From Corynebacterium ciconiae DSM 44920 (GTDB lineage Bacteria; Actinomycetota; Actinomycetes; Mycobacteriales; Mycobacteriaceae), in assembly GCF_030440575.1 (NCBI RefSeq), contig NZ_CP047189.1, positions 124,001 to 188,000 on the forward strand: DNA of 64,000 nucleotides. Reading direction: 5' to 3'. A program made the translations under genes and the position numbers. Each line of letters opens with the position of its first letter. Position 1 is the first letter of the stretch. The notes beneath the pieces were generated by a model. The model had not been told where the DNA came from. It ran no database searches and saw only the letters and a list, made by a program, of their open reading frames with translations. Positions 1-8,170 of this stretch are shown in pieces.

Positions 1-54
1 GTTGATTTATGCTTATCGTGTCGACAATCATCGAAATGTATGGAGGCTGTGTTC

Positions 55-1152
55 ATGACGACGGAACAACAATCCCAGCCATCCCGCACGGAACCGGCGT
101 CGCTGTCCATCGTGGATCGTTACCTGCCGGTGTGGATCATCGCCGCGATGGCGCTGGGGCTGGCACTAAGCAGGATCGCGCCGGGGTTCGGCTCGGCGCT
201 TCATAACCTTGAGGTCGGTACGATCTCTGTGCCCATCGCCATTGGCCTACTCGTTATGATGTATCCACCTCTGGCTAAGGTGCGTTATGACAAGTTGGGC
301 GGACTCGCCACTGATAAGCGGCTCATGGCAGTATCGCTCACACTGAACTGGGTGGTGGGGCCGGCCTGTATGTTTGCGCTTGCTTGGCTGTTCCTGCCCG
401 ATCAACCAGAGCTGCGCACTGGGCTAATCATTGTGGGCTTAGCGCGCTGTATCGCCATGGTATTGGTGTGGTCCGATCTCTCCTGTGGTGATCGTGAAGT
501 CACCGCAGTGTTGGTGGCCATTAACTCCATCTTCCAAGTGCTCATGTTTGGAGTCTTGGGCTGGTTCTATCTCCAGATCCTTCCTCAGTGGCTGGGGCTG
601 CCCACCACTTCGGCTAACTTCTCTTTCTGGGCGATCGTTGTGTCTGTCCTCGTCTTCCTCGGCATTCCCCTGGCTGCAGGCGCGCTGTCTCGTGTCATTG
701 GAGAGAAGGCGAAAGGGCGGAACTGGTACGAAGATTCCTATCTCCCCGCAGTCTCGCCCTTAGCGCTGATCGGCCTGTTGTACACCATCGTGGTGCTCTT
801 CGCGATCCAAGGAGAGCAGGTGATCGCCCATCCGGGATCGGTGATGCGAGTGGCACTACCGCTGCTGTGCTATTTCGTGTTCATGTTTTTCCTCGGCCTC
901 GTGCTATCACGAGCAGCCGGCATGGGCTACTCCCAATCCACATCGGTGGCGTTTACTGCTGCGGGCAACAACTTCGAGCTGGCTATTGCAGTAGCCATCG
1001 GCACTTTTGGGGCTACGTCTGGGCAGGCACTAGCCGGCACTATTGGTCCGCTGGTGGAAGTGCCCGTGCTTGTAGCGCTCGTTTACGCCGTCACGTGGCT
1101 GGGGCCGCGCATGTTCCCCAACGATCCCACCCTGCCCGCTTCGAGGTCTTAG
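55..1152 (+). CDS. acr3: ACR3-family arsenite efflux permease
   Basis: Arsenite/antimonite exporter of the ACR3 (BASS superfamily) type, an integral membrane carrier that expels As(III) using the membrane potential. The 365-residue product has about ten hydrophobic segments and the two ACR3 hallmarks: the Cys in LARCIAMVLVW (near residue 132, TM4), needed for metalloid transport in characterised members, and the TM9 motif AGNNFELAIA with its conserved Glu. I chose the ATG at 55 over the in-frame ATG at 40 because GGAGG at 42-46 sits 8 bases before it. It is followed after 11 bases by arsC. Any arsR or promoter lies mostly outside the window; only 54 bases upstream are visible. Family assignment is secure. 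Confidence 0.93.
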   Translation: MTTEQQSQPSRTEPASLSIVDRYLPVWIIAAMALGLALSRIAPGFGSALHNLEVGTISVPIAIGLLVMMYPPLAKVRYDKLGGLATDKRLMAVSLTLNWVVGPACMFALAWLFLPDQPELRTGLIIVGLARCIAMVLVWSDLSCGDREVTAVLVAINSIFQVLMFGVLGWFYLQILPQWLGLPTTSANFSFWAIVVSVLVFLGIPLAAGALSRVIGEKAKGRNWYEDSYLPAVSPLALIGLLYTIVVLFAIQGEQVIAHPGSVMRVALPLLCYFVFMFFLGLVLSRAAGMGYSQSTSVAFTAAGNNFELAIAVAIGTFGATSGQALAGTIGPLVEVPVLVALVYAVTWLGPRMFPNDPTLPASRS

Positions 1153-1163
1153 GAGGATAAAGC

Positions 1164-1589
1164 ATGAAATCCACCCCAACGGTGCTGTTTGTGTGCGTGG
1201 CAAACGCTGGAAAATCCCAGATGGCTGCTGCGCTCGCACGGCTCTATGCCGGAGACGCATTGCGCATCTACTCCGCTGGGACTGAGCCTAAAGAGCACAT
1301 CAATCAGCTGTCCGCGAAGTCAGTGGCCGAACTTGGTGCAGACATGACAGGCGCCACACCTCAGCCGGTGGATCCCACTTTGTTAGAGAGCGTGGATCGC
1401 ACCATCATTCTTGGAGAAGCCGCTCAACTCCGTCTCCCCGCTCATGCCCAGGGAAGCCTCGAACGCTGGAGTGTGTGCGAACCTGCCAACGACGGTATAG
1501 AGGGTGCCGAACGTATGGCGCTGATTCGAGATGACATTGCCGCTCGCGTTCGAGCCCTCATTCGTGAGCTTCTCTCCGAGAAGCCTTAG
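1164..1589 (+). CDS. arsC: Mycothiol-type arsenate reductase (low-MW phosphatase fold)
   Basis: Reduces arsenate to arsenite for export by the preceding carrier. The 141-residue protein has the low-molecular-weight tyrosine phosphatase fold with the P-loop VCVANAGKSQMA at residues 10-21. The nucleophile is Cys11. The usual CX5R arginine is Lys17, a feature I associate with the corynebacterial ArsC1/ArsC2 enzymes, which form an arsenate-mycothiol adduct resolved by mycoredoxin rather than using an intramolecular disulfide. Only one other Cys is visible (near residue 110), which fits that mechanism. AGGAGG at 1151-1156 places the start at 1164. The gene overlaps the convergent pat by 4 bases at the stop codons. 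Function is inferred from motif and operon context. Confidence 0.88.
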   Translation: MKSTPTVLFVCVANAGKSQMAAALARLYAGDALRIYSAGTEPKEHINQLSAKSVAELGADMTGATPQPVDPTLLESVDRTIILGEAAQLRLPAHAQGSLERWSVCEPANDGIEGAERMALIRDDIAARVRALIRELLSEKP

Positions 1590-2608
1590 AGTCCCAGCTC
1601 GCGCCACGCGGCGAGGAAGCGATCCATCTCCGCAGGGTTGGTCACGGTCACCCGCAGTCCCTCGGGGAAGGCGCGCACCAGCACGTCCTTATCTGCAAGT
1701 TTCGACGCCACCTCGAGGGCGTCTTCCCGCGGAATCCACACGAAGTTCGCCTCGGAGGGCACAGCCCCCAGCTCCTCTTGGAGGCGCTGGCGCTGCTCAA
1801 CCACCTCATCGGTGCGGTGCAGCAGCTCTTCGGACTCTGCCAGCGAGGCGCAGGCTGCGGCCTGGGCCACGGCGTTGACGCCGAAGGGGATGGCCACCTT
1901 ATTGAGGGCCTCGATGATGTTCGGCGCGCCGAAGGCATAACCGATGCGCATGCCGGCCAGGCCATAGGCCTTAGAGAAGGTACGAAGCGCAATGAGGTTG
2001 GGGTGGGCGTCGATAAGCATGTGCCCGATGGGGGTGTCCTCGGCGCGCATGTACTCGAAATACGCCTCATCGAGGGCCACGATCACATCGCGCGGCACAG
2101 CCTGCATGAACTCCTCAAACTCGGCGGCGGTGATGGTGGTGCCCGAAGGGTTATTGGGGTTGCACACGAAAATCAGGCGAGTGGACTCGGTGACCGCGGC
2201 GGCCATGGCGGGAAGATCAAGACGGTGCTGATCATCCAATGGCACCGGCACGCTGGTGGCGTTCGCGACCTGCGCGAAAATGGGATACGCCTCGAAAGAA
2301 CGCCACGGGAACACCACTTCCTCGCCACGGTCGCAGGCAATCTGCACCAGCTGCTGGCACAGTGCGGAGGATCCACAGCCCACCGCCACATGATCCACGG
2401 TGAGTCCAAGATGCTCCGCGATCTGCTCGCGAATATCCATCGCCGCCATGTCTGGATAGCGGTTCGCCTGGGAGACCACCTGCTCCATTGCGGCCTGAAC
2501 ACTCGGGAGGGGACCAAAGGCCACCTCGTTACTCGACAACTTAAGGGCACGCGGATTGCGCTTACCCGGAACATAGGCCGGCAAAGAAGCAAGATCAGGG
2601 CGAATCAT
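1586..2608 (-). CDS. pat: Aromatic amino acid / histidinol-phosphate-type aminotransferase
   Basis: PLP-dependent fold-type I aminotransferase of the HisC family, 340 residues. The start MIRPDLASLPAYVPG and the phrase KLSSNEV match the corynebacterial Pat group, which transaminates phenylpyruvate or prephenate in Phe/Tyr synthesis. The PLP-binding Lys is in TFSKAYGLAGMRIGYA. The region CNPNNPSG and the C-terminal Arg in LRVTVTNP are also as expected. The longer reading frame starts 28 codons upstream, but the ATG at 2608 gives the family-typical N-terminus. Upstream lie tRNA-Ser and tRNA-Arg on the other strand. With tyrA (20 kb) and pheA (63 kb) it supplies aromatic amino acid synthesis. A histidinol-phosphate role cannot be excluded from sequence alone. 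Confidence 0.9.
   Translation of the reverse strand: MIRPDLASLPAYVPGKRNPRALKLSSNEVAFGPLPSVQAAMEQVVSQANRYPDMAAMDIREQIAEHLGLTVDHVAVGCGSSALCQQLVQIACDRGEEVVFPWRSFEAYPIFAQVANATSVPVPLDDQHRLDLPAMAAAVTESTRLIFVCNPNNPSGTTITAAEFEEFMQAVPRDVIVALDEAYFEYMRAEDTPIGHMLIDAHPNLIALRTFSKAYGLAGMRIGYAFGAPNIIEALNKVAIPFGVNAVAQAAACASLAESEELLHRTDEVVEQRQRLQEELGAVPSEANFVWIPREDALEVASKLADKDVLVRAFPEGLRVTVTNPAEMDRFLAAWRELGL
2007..2018 (+). repeat. Dispersed motif GCGTCGATAAGC
   Basis: Exact copy of the window-wide 12-mer, inside pat. On the pat strand it encodes Leu-Ile-Asp-Ala. Confidence 0.8.
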
Positions 2609-2702
2609 GGTGCTTAACACTAGCACCCACCGCAGACACCCACGGTTTTTGCGCCCAGATGAATGATTGCTATTATTGCCAGAGCGCATCACGCATGCGC
2701 GT

Positions 2703-2791
2703 GGAGACGTGCCAGAGCGGCCGAATGGGGCTCACTGCTAATGAGTTGCTCTCTTAACGGAGGGCCGGAGGTTCAAATCCTCTCGTCTCCG
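2703..2791 (+). tRNA. tRNA-Ser (anticodon GCT)
   Basis: Class II tRNA of 89 bases. Acceptor strands GGAGACG (2703-2709) and CGTCTCC (2784-2790) pair. The anticodon loop CTGCTAA has GCT at 2737-2739. A long variable arm follows, then a T-arm with GGTTCAAATCC. CCA is not encoded. It decodes AGC/AGU serine codons. Confidence 0.96.
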
Positions 2792-2821
2792 CTCTCACCT
2801 CTCTTCGGAGAGGCTGAGAAT

Positions 2822-2897
2822 GCGCCCGTAGCTCAACGGATAGAGCATCTGACTACGGATCAGAAGGTTAGGGGTTCGAATCCCTTCGGGCGCACCA
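2822..2897 (+). tRNA. tRNA-Arg (anticodon ACG), copy 1
   Basis: 76-base tRNA with CCA encoded. Acceptor strands GCGCCCG and CGGGCGC pair. The anticodon loop CTACGGA has ACG at 2855-2857 (ICG after deamination by TadA, encoded at 21.6 kb). All 76 bases are identical to the copy at 19719-19794. tRNA-Arg genes are the known attachment sites of toxigenic corynephages in C. diphtheriae. Confidence 0.97.
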
Positions 2898-2900
2898 CTC

Positions 2901-2936
2901 AACCCCAGTTCATCGAAGCGATGGGCTGGGGTTTTC
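2901..2936 (+). terminator. Intrinsic terminator after tRNA-Arg copy 1
   Basis: AACCCCAG (2901-2908) pairs with CTGGGGTT (2926-2933), with an inner CATCG/CGATG pairing, followed by TTTT. It resembles the terminator behind the second tRNA-Arg. Confidence 0.85.
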
Positions 2937-2981
2937 GCATGCCTGAGGCTGGTTGTGGGGGAGGGGAGTGGTGGCGAGGTG

Positions 2982-2993
2982 GCGTCGATAAGC
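2982..2993 (+). repeat. Dispersed motif GCGTCGATAAGC
   Basis: Exact intergenic copy, preceded by GAGGTG, between the tRNA-Arg terminator and the surface-protein operon. Confidence 0.8.
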
Positions 2994-3075
2994 AAGCTCA
3001 GATGAAGCTGAGAGAACCCTTTCCGCACGATAATGGGTGTCATTTGCAATTATTAGGAAGGCGGGTGATAATCGG

Positions 3076-3105
3076 CCCTATTACTGAAAAAAGTTGCTAA
3101 TAGGG
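3076..3105 (+). promoter_or_regulatory. Inverted repeat covering the RBS of the surface-protein operon
   Basis: CCCTATTA (3076-3083) is perfectly complementary to TAATAGGG (3098-3105) across a 14-base loop. The right arm includes most of the ribosome-binding site GGGAG (3103-3107), six bases before the ATG at 3114. In RNA it could hide the RBS; in DNA it could be an operator. A -10-like GATAAT lies at 3067-3072. The role is inferred. Confidence 0.5.
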
Positions 3106-3113
3106 AGTGGTCG

Positions 3114-4103
3114 ATGCCAACAATCCGCAAGCTCACCCGAATCGTCGTGGCGCTCAGCCTGGCGCTGCTTGCAAGCATGGGTGTGCCCGCCCACGCGCAG
3201 GAGGCTGTCCTGCTGGACAATGGGCACGTTGATGCCTTCAACGTCACCGCCGACGCTGATGGTCTCTACCTCGATCTGAAGGAAGATATCACTGGTCAGC
3301 ACGTGATTCGTGATCCCGAGTCCGTGACCCTCGGGGTGAAGCAAGAGGCCTATCACGAGAGCATCCCCGGCCTCGATATTCCGGGCTACCTGCTGCCCCT
3401 GACCGCCCAGAGCGGCCTGCTGTGGCCGGGCTGGGACACCAGCGCTGTGGCCGCCGCGAACCTCGGTGCGATCGACATCGTCTTCCAGGAAGTTTCCGGC
3501 CCAGGTCGGGTGTTCCTGTTCACCCAAGAGGGCCTCGGTGGCGGCCTCGCACCGCTGGTTGATACCGGTCTGGAGCTGATGAGCGGCTCCACCATCCACC
3601 AGGATTACCCCGCGCACACCCACGCCTACTGGGTGTTCGAGGAGCCCGGCACCTACCAGATGAACGTCTACGCCTCCTCGCCGGAGACCGGCCAAACCAG
3701 TGATGTCCGCACCTACACCTGGGAGGTCGGCGACGGCACCGGCACTGTTCCGGACACCGACTCCACCGAGGGTGGCGAGTCCGGCGAGGCTGGCGGAACC
3801 GGCGACCACGGCGCGAACTCGGGTGAGGCTACCGGCTCCTCCGGCTCCTCCGCTGCGGGCGGTTCGGGCTCCTCTGCCACTGGCTCCTCCGCAGGTGAGG
3901 GCGCCGGCTCCGGCAAGCCCGTGCCCCCGGCCGCAGGTAAGAGCGGATCTGGCGCCGCTGGCGCAGCTGCCACCCCTGCGGGCGGCAAGGCCGGCAAGAC
4001 TTTAGCCAACACCGGCATTGATGGCGTCACCGCCGCGATGGTTGTTCTCGCGGCTGGTTTCATCCTGCTCGGCGGCGCGATGGTGTACTCCCTGCGCCAA
4101 TGA
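3114..4103 (+). CDS. LAXTG-anchored surface protein with choice-of-anchor M domain
   Basis: First gene of the six-gene surface/transport operon; 329 residues. It has a Sec signal peptide (about residues 1-29, cleavage near AHA-QE) and one domain of the actinobacterial surface-anchored repeat type (TIGR03769, choice-of-anchor M), recognised by GYLLPL, WPGWDT, SGPGRVFLF and the His-rich YPAHTHAYWVF segment. A Gly/Ser/Ala-rich linker (about 205-290) follows. The C-terminus is a sorting signal: LANTG (297-301), a hydrophobic stretch and a short basic end. LAXTG is the motif of class E sortases, one of which is encoded at 27.1 kb. Its stop overlaps the next start (ATGA). It probably displays metal- or heme-related binding at the cell wall; the ligand is unknown. 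Confidence 0.85.
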   Translation: MPTIRKLTRIVVALSLALLASMGVPAHAQEAVLLDNGHVDAFNVTADADGLYLDLKEDITGQHVIRDPESVTLGVKQEAYHESIPGLDIPGYLLPLTAQSGLLWPGWDTSAVAAANLGAIDIVFQEVSGPGRVFLFTQEGLGGGLAPLVDTGLELMSGSTIHQDYPAHTHAYWVFEEPGTYQMNVYASSPETGQTSDVRTYTWEVGDGTGTVPDTDSTEGGESGEAGGTGDHGANSGEATGSSGSSAAGGSGSSATGSSAGEGAGSGKPVPPAAGKSGSGAAGAAATPAGGKAGKTLANTGIDGVTAAMVVLAAGFILLGGAMVYSLRQ

Positions 4104-5722
4104 TTCACTCCCGTCTTTCCAGCCGAGCAGGCGCTGCTCATCGACGCCGCGCCGCAGCCGCCGCAGCCCTCGTGCTCGCGGCGGTACTTGGTGTCACAGG
4201 GTGCGCCACGCCCCCTGCCGGCTCTTCTGCCCACGGCGCAGGCGACTCCGCGGGCGAGAAGCCGCTGCGTGTCGCTGCGACCACTCCCATCATCGCGGAC
4301 ATGGTCTCGCAGGTGGCGGGGCCGCGCGTAGAGGTGACCCAGCTGATTCCGTCCTCGGCGGATCCGCACATCTTTGAGCCTCGGCTCAGTACTGTGCGCG
4401 CAGTCGCCAATGCTGACGTGGTGTTCAGTAACGGCCTGCTGCTCGAGGAGCAATCCATGCAGCGCACCCTCGAAGCACACCAGCACCCGGGCGCGCGGCA
4501 TGTTGTGCTCGGCGATAGCCTCACCACCGCCGGCGGCTATGTGCTGCCGCTGGTGGAACAGGCGAACCTCGACACCGTGTGGCTGGGCTTTCGGGTGGAA
4601 GGACGCAAAAAGGACGGCGCCAAGGTGCGCCTGCGGTTTATGGATACCGACGGCCCGGGCGATGTCGATGCCTTCATTACCGGTACCTTCGGCACCCCAG
4701 AGCGGCTGTTGAGCAGCCGCGATACTCGCCGCGAGGCGCTGCTACCGCAAAACGCTCACACCCATTTGAGCTGGGCGTTTAGCGCAGCTGGCTATTACAG
4801 CGTGCACATCGCCGCGGATTTGGTGGAAGAATCCACCGGCGAAGTGCTCGAGCCGCTCGCCGAGCAGGTGCTGCACTTTGCCGTAGGTGTTGCCCCCGAG
4901 CACTACCCGGCCGAGGACATCGAAGCCCCAGTCACCCTGCTCAACCAGGGACACCAGGACGTCACCGTGGATCTGCACAGCAACGCCATCACCCTCACCG
5001 GCGATAGCGAAGTCGATCCGGCCCACACCGTGATCGATGTGCCGCCCGCCACCTTGCAGCTGCTGCCCGCTGATCCGAGTTATCGCTTCCTCGGGCGCCC
5101 GCAGCAGGAGGTGTACATGCTGCACCAAGCGGTGTTGGGCAAACACATCCACGGCGATACCGACCCGCACGTGTGGCTGGATCCAAACAATGGGGTGGCC
5201 ATGACCAAGGTGATCGCCGAGGCACTCGCCGCCGCGGATCCGAGCGGGCGAGCCGAGTATCAGCGCCGGGCCGAGGCCTACGAGGCGCAGATCAGAGACA
5301 CCGCCACCGAGATGCAACGGGACATCGACCAGATTCCGGCTTCTCGACGCAAGCTGGTGACCACCCACGATGGCTACGGATATCTCGCCGAGGCCTTCGA
5401 GCTGGAGGTCGCGGGATTTGTCTCCCCCAACCCGGCGGTGCAGCCCTCCCCACGGGACCTGCGGGCGCTGCGCGAAACCCTGCGTGGGCTGAACGTGCCG
5501 GCCGTGTTTGTACAGCCCAACACCACCGCCCAAACCCAAGATTTGCTCTCTGCAGCCGATGACGAAGACGTGGAGGTATGCACCCTCTACGGCGACTCCT
5601 TCGGCCCAGACATCGACTCGTACCTGGACATGCTGCGCGCCAATGCGGCCAACATGCGCAGCTGTTTAGGCACAGATAACTCAACCCCTCACACACCAAC
5701 AGGAAAGGATCGCCGTGCGTGA
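4100..5722 (+). CDS. Substrate-binding lipoprotein with inserted choice-of-anchor M domain
   Basis: 540-residue lipoprotein: signal sequence with lipobox VTGC (Cys near residue 35). The ZnuA/TroA-type binding domain is split in two. Residues about 50-140 carry ATTPIIADMVSQVAG and DPHIFEPR. After about 190 intervening residues, DTDPHVWLDP, TTHDGYGYLAEAF and SPNPAVQPSPRDLRAL complete the fold. The insert has the same signatures as the neighbouring surface proteins (LGFRV, DGPGDVDAF, NAHTHLSWAFSAAGYYSVHI). This architecture is known for the 'anchored repeat-type ABC transporter, substrate-binding subunit' family (TIGR03772). His residues of the split domain suggest a divalent metal such as zinc or manganese. 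Translationally coupled to genes on both sides. Confidence 0.88.
   Translation: MIHSRLSSRAGAAHRRRAAAAAALVLAAVLGVTGCATPPAGSSAHGAGDSAGEKPLRVAATTPIIADMVSQVAGPRVEVTQLIPSSADPHIFEPRLSTVRAVANADVVFSNGLLLEEQSMQRTLEAHQHPGARHVVLGDSLTTAGGYVLPLVEQANLDTVWLGFRVEGRKKDGAKVRLRFMDTDGPGDVDAFITGTFGTPERLLSSRDTRREALLPQNAHTHLSWAFSAAGYYSVHIAADLVEESTGEVLEPLAEQVLHFAVGVAPEHYPAEDIEAPVTLLNQGHQDVTVDLHSNAITLTGDSEVDPAHTVIDVPPATLQLLPADPSYRFLGRPQQEVYMLHQAVLGKHIHGDTDPHVWLDPNNGVAMTKVIAEALAAADPSGRAEYQRRAEAYEAQIRDTATEMQRDIDQIPASRRKLVTTHDGYGYLAEAFELEVAGFVSPNPAVQPSPRDLRALRETLRGLNVPAVFVQPNTTAQTQDLLSAADDEDVEVCTLYGDSFGPDIDSYLDMLRANAANMRSCLGTDNSTPHTPTGKDRRA
5339..5350 (-). repeat. Dispersed motif GCGTCGAGAAGC
   Basis: Exact GCGTCGANAAGC copy inside the substrate-binding protein gene, where the coding strand reads Ala-Ser-Arg-Arg. 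Confidence 0.75.
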
Positions 5723-6566
5723 TCGTCACCAGGCCCACCGCCATCGGCAGCACCCCGGAGCTGTGCTTGTAGCAAGCCTTCTGTGTCTCAGCCTTCTCAG
5801 TGGGCTGCTCATGGGCCTGCCGGGTAGCGCTCCGAGCGCCACTGCCGACACCGCTCCGGCCGCTGCCACCGCGATGCATGAAGGCCACGCTGACTTCGGG
5901 CCGGTGATCGCCGATGGTCAGTTTGCCCTGCAGATCAGGGACGATACTGTGTCCCCGCCCGAGTGGCGCAACCCAGATGAACTGGTGTTTGTGCTGGATC
6001 AGTCCTCCGCCCAGCAGCTGCCTGAAGGCGATGAGTTCGCCTTTACCGGTGCCGAGCCCGGGCAAAGCGTGTGGGTGATTCCGCAAACTCAAAAGCCCGA
6101 GGTGCCCTGGCTGGGGTGGAACACCCAGTCGCCCACTCTCGAAGGCGTAGTGGATGGGGGAGTCACCTTCACCTACGAAGGCCACCAGGGTCCGGGAGAT
6201 TTCTCCCTCTTCCTCCAAGACGGCGGACTCAACGGCCCTGAGCAGGTGTTTGTGAACGCCGGTGATACCGCCTTCGTGGACCTCGGCACCCACACCCACG
6301 CCAACTGGGTGTTCACCGAACCCGGAGTGCACCTGGTCAAGCTGAATGTGAACGCCGGCGAGCAGACCGCCGAGGCGGTATTGCGCTTCGTGGTCTCGGA
6401 CAGCTCCGCCAGCGAGGAGGAGATCACCGCCGCTGCCTCCGAGGAGTGGACCGGCCCCACCGAGGAGACCAGCTCCGGGGTGGATGGCCTGCTGCTGCTC
6501 GGCATCGGGTTGTTCGTTGTGGCCGTGCTCATCGTGGGCGCCGCCGTGTGGCTGCGCCGGAGGTAA
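5715..6566 (+). CDS. Membrane-anchored surface protein, choice-of-anchor M domain
   Basis: 283 residues, GTG start overlapping the previous gene by 8 bases. An N-terminal signal (hydrophobic LVASLLCLSLLSGLLMGLPG, about 20-39) precedes one choice-of-anchor M domain: HADFGPVI, PWLGWN, GPGDFSLFL, THTHANWVFTEPGVHLVKL. An acidic stretch and a C-terminal transmembrane helix ending in LRRR follow. Unlike the first protein of the operon there is no LPXTG/LAXTG motif, so it is probably held by its transmembrane segment. It is likely an accessory to the ABC transporter, passing ligand from wall to membrane; this is inferred from co-occurrence in the operon. Confidence 0.85.
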   Translation: MRDRHQAHRHRQHPGAVLVASLLCLSLLSGLLMGLPGSAPSATADTAPAAATAMHEGHADFGPVIADGQFALQIRDDTVSPPEWRNPDELVFVLDQSSAQQLPEGDEFAFTGAEPGQSVWVIPQTQKPEVPWLGWNTQSPTLEGVVDGGVTFTYEGHQGPGDFSLFLQDGGLNGPEQVFVNAGDTAFVDLGTHTHANWVFTEPGVHLVKLNVNAGEQTAEAVLRFVVSDSSASEEEITAAASEEWTGPTEETSSGVDGLLLLGIGLFVVAVLIVGAAVWLRRR

Positions 6567-6570
6567 ACAG

Positions 6571-7329
6571 GTGGTGTCGAATTCGCAGTCCATCTCGGCC
6601 GCCCCGGAGCTTCCGCTGAGCCTTACAGGCATCACCGTGGAGTACTCCGGGCACCGAGCGCTGGACGATGTCTCCTTCGACGTGCCGGCCGGCCGCCGAG
6701 TGGTGCTGCTCGGGCCCAACGGGGCGGGTAAAACCACCCTGTTGCGCGCCGCGCTCGGGCTGATCCGCCCGCGCAGCGGCACCGTGCAGCGCACAAAACG
6801 CACCGGCTATGTGCCCCAGCACTCGGGCTTTCACTGGGACTATCCCGTTACCGCGCTCGATGTGGTGGCCACCGGTTTTACCCACGGCCTATTTTCTAGG
6901 CGGCCCGCTGCCGCCCGGGAGCGCAGCCGCGCTGCCCTTGCGGCGGTACAGCTGGAAGACAAAGCAGACCGGCCGATCGGGGATCTCTCCGGCGGCCAGC
7001 GCCAACGCGTGCTGCTCGCCCGCGCCCTAGTGAATGAGCCGGAGCTACTGCTGTTGGACGAGCCCTTCACCGGCGTGGATGTGCCCAGCCAAGTGCTCAT
7101 TACCGAGGTGGTCGAAAGCCTCGAGGATGTCGGTGTACTCATGTCCACCCACGACATCCCCGCGGCACTAGCCACCGCCAATGATGTGGTGATGCTGCGC
7201 CGCAGGGTGATCGCCCACGGCGGGGCTAAGATGCTGTCCTCGCCCACGGTGTGGGCCACCACCTTCGACATCCCAGAAACCAGCCCGCTGATTCGCGGCT
7301 ATCTCAACCACGTGGAGGTGATGGCATGA
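6571..7329 (+). CDS. ABC transporter ATP-binding subunit (anchored-repeat type)
   Basis: 252-residue ATPase of the metal (ZnuC/MntB) ABC class. Walker A is GPNGAGKTT, signature LSGGQRQRVLLARAL, Walker B LLLLDEPFTG, with the switch His in MSTHD. I chose GTG at 6571 because GGAGG (6559-6563) is 7 bases upstream and the preceding gene stops at 6566; the open frame extends further upstream only as out-of-frame overlap with that gene. It overlaps the permease by 4 bases (ATGA). Works with the following permease and the split lipoprotein; matches the subunit set described as TIGR03770-03773. Confidence 0.93.
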   Translation: MVSNSQSISAAPELPLSLTGITVEYSGHRALDDVSFDVPAGRRVVLLGPNGAGKTTLLRAALGLIRPRSGTVQRTKRTGYVPQHSGFHWDYPVTALDVVATGFTHGLFSRRPAAARERSRAALAAVQLEDKADRPIGDLSGGQRQRVLLARALVNEPELLLLDEPFTGVDVPSQVLITEVVESLEDVGVLMSTHDIPAALATANDVVMLRRRVIAHGGAKMLSSPTVWATTFDIPETSPLIRGYLNHVEVMA

Positions 7330-8168
7330 TCTCCCCGCTCGACTTTATTGCCGACCTCACCAACCCCGCACTGGCCTTCTTGCCCAGAGCACTGCTGGTG
7401 GCGGCGCTCAGCTCCGCGCTGTGCGGGCTGGTGGGCACCCACATGGTGGTACGGGGCATGGCCTTCGCCGGCGACGCCATCTCGCACGCAGTGTTTCCCG
7501 GTCTGGCCATCTCCTTCGTCCTCGGCGGCTCACTCTTTCTCGGCGGAGTAATCGGCGGAGTGGCGGTGGCAGTGATCATCGCGCTCTTCGCCCAGCGCCG
7601 CGTGGTGGGGGAGGACTCCGTGATCGGCGTGTTCTTTGCCGCCTCCTTCGCGCTGGGCCTCGTGGTCTTAAGCAAAAGCCAGGCCTATGCGGGATCCTTG
7701 GCGTCATTTCTCTCCGGCTCCATCACCGGCGTCAACACCCGCGACATCGTGGTCACCATCATCGCTTTCGCCCTCATTGCCTTCGTGCTGGCCGTGCTGC
7801 ACCACAGTATGGTGCTGGCCAGCCTCGACCGTGACATGGCCCGGGCTGCCGGGGTGAAAGTGCTGGTGGTGGACCTGGTGCTGTATGTAGCCGTGGCAGG
7901 GGCCGTGGTGGTGGCGGTGCACACCGTGGGCAACATCCTGGTGCTCGCGCTGCTGATCACACCACCGGCTACTGCCCGGCTGCTGGTTCATCGGCTCGTG
8001 CCCATGATGGCGCTGTCGATGACCTGCGGCGTGATCTCCTCCGTCATAGGGATCTACGCCGCATGGTCGCTCGATATCCCCGCCGGCGCGGCCATCGTGC
8101 TGGTCTCAACTCTTCTCTTCATCTGTGCGTGGGCGCTACGCCCGCTCCGAGCCCTCAGGAAGGTATAA
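7326..8168 (+). CDS. ABC transporter permease (ZnuB/MntC type)
   Basis: 280-residue membrane protein of the ABC-3 family, about eight transmembrane helices. Family features include GTHMVVRGMAFAGDAISHAVFPG near residues 33-55 (the conserved segment facing the ATPase), DSVIGVFF and the late segment ALLITPPATARLL. The start at 7326 overlaps the ATPase stop. The homologues carry zinc, manganese or iron into the cytoplasm. Here the partner proteins with choice-of-anchor M domains suggest uptake coupled to cell-wall capture. The metal cannot be read from the sequence. Confidence 0.93.
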   Translation: MISPLDFIADLTNPALAFLPRALLVAALSSALCGLVGTHMVVRGMAFAGDAISHAVFPGLAISFVLGGSLFLGGVIGGVAVAVIIALFAQRRVVGEDSVIGVFFAASFALGLVVLSKSQAYAGSLASFLSGSITGVNTRDIVVTIIAFALIAFVLAVLHHSMVLASLDRDMARAAGVKVLVVDLVLYVAVAGAVVVAVHTVGNILVLALLITPPATARLLVHRLVPMMALSMTCGVISSVIGIYAAWSLDIPAGAAIVLVSTLLFICAWALRPLRALRKV

Positions 8169-8170
8169 CA

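Noticed and set aside
1778-2617. 279-codon open frame antisense to pat
   Set aside because: It is a mirror of the high-GC third positions of pat; the pat protein has clear PLP enzyme motifs.
3056-3075. DtxR/IdeR iron box before the surface operon
   Set aside because: TTAGG and a final TAA are present but only about half of the 19 consensus positions match and the dyad is lost.
2663-3100. 145-codon open frame across the tRNA-Ser/tRNA-Arg pair
   Set aside because: It overlaps two certain tRNAs and a terminator; its translation has no protein-like features.
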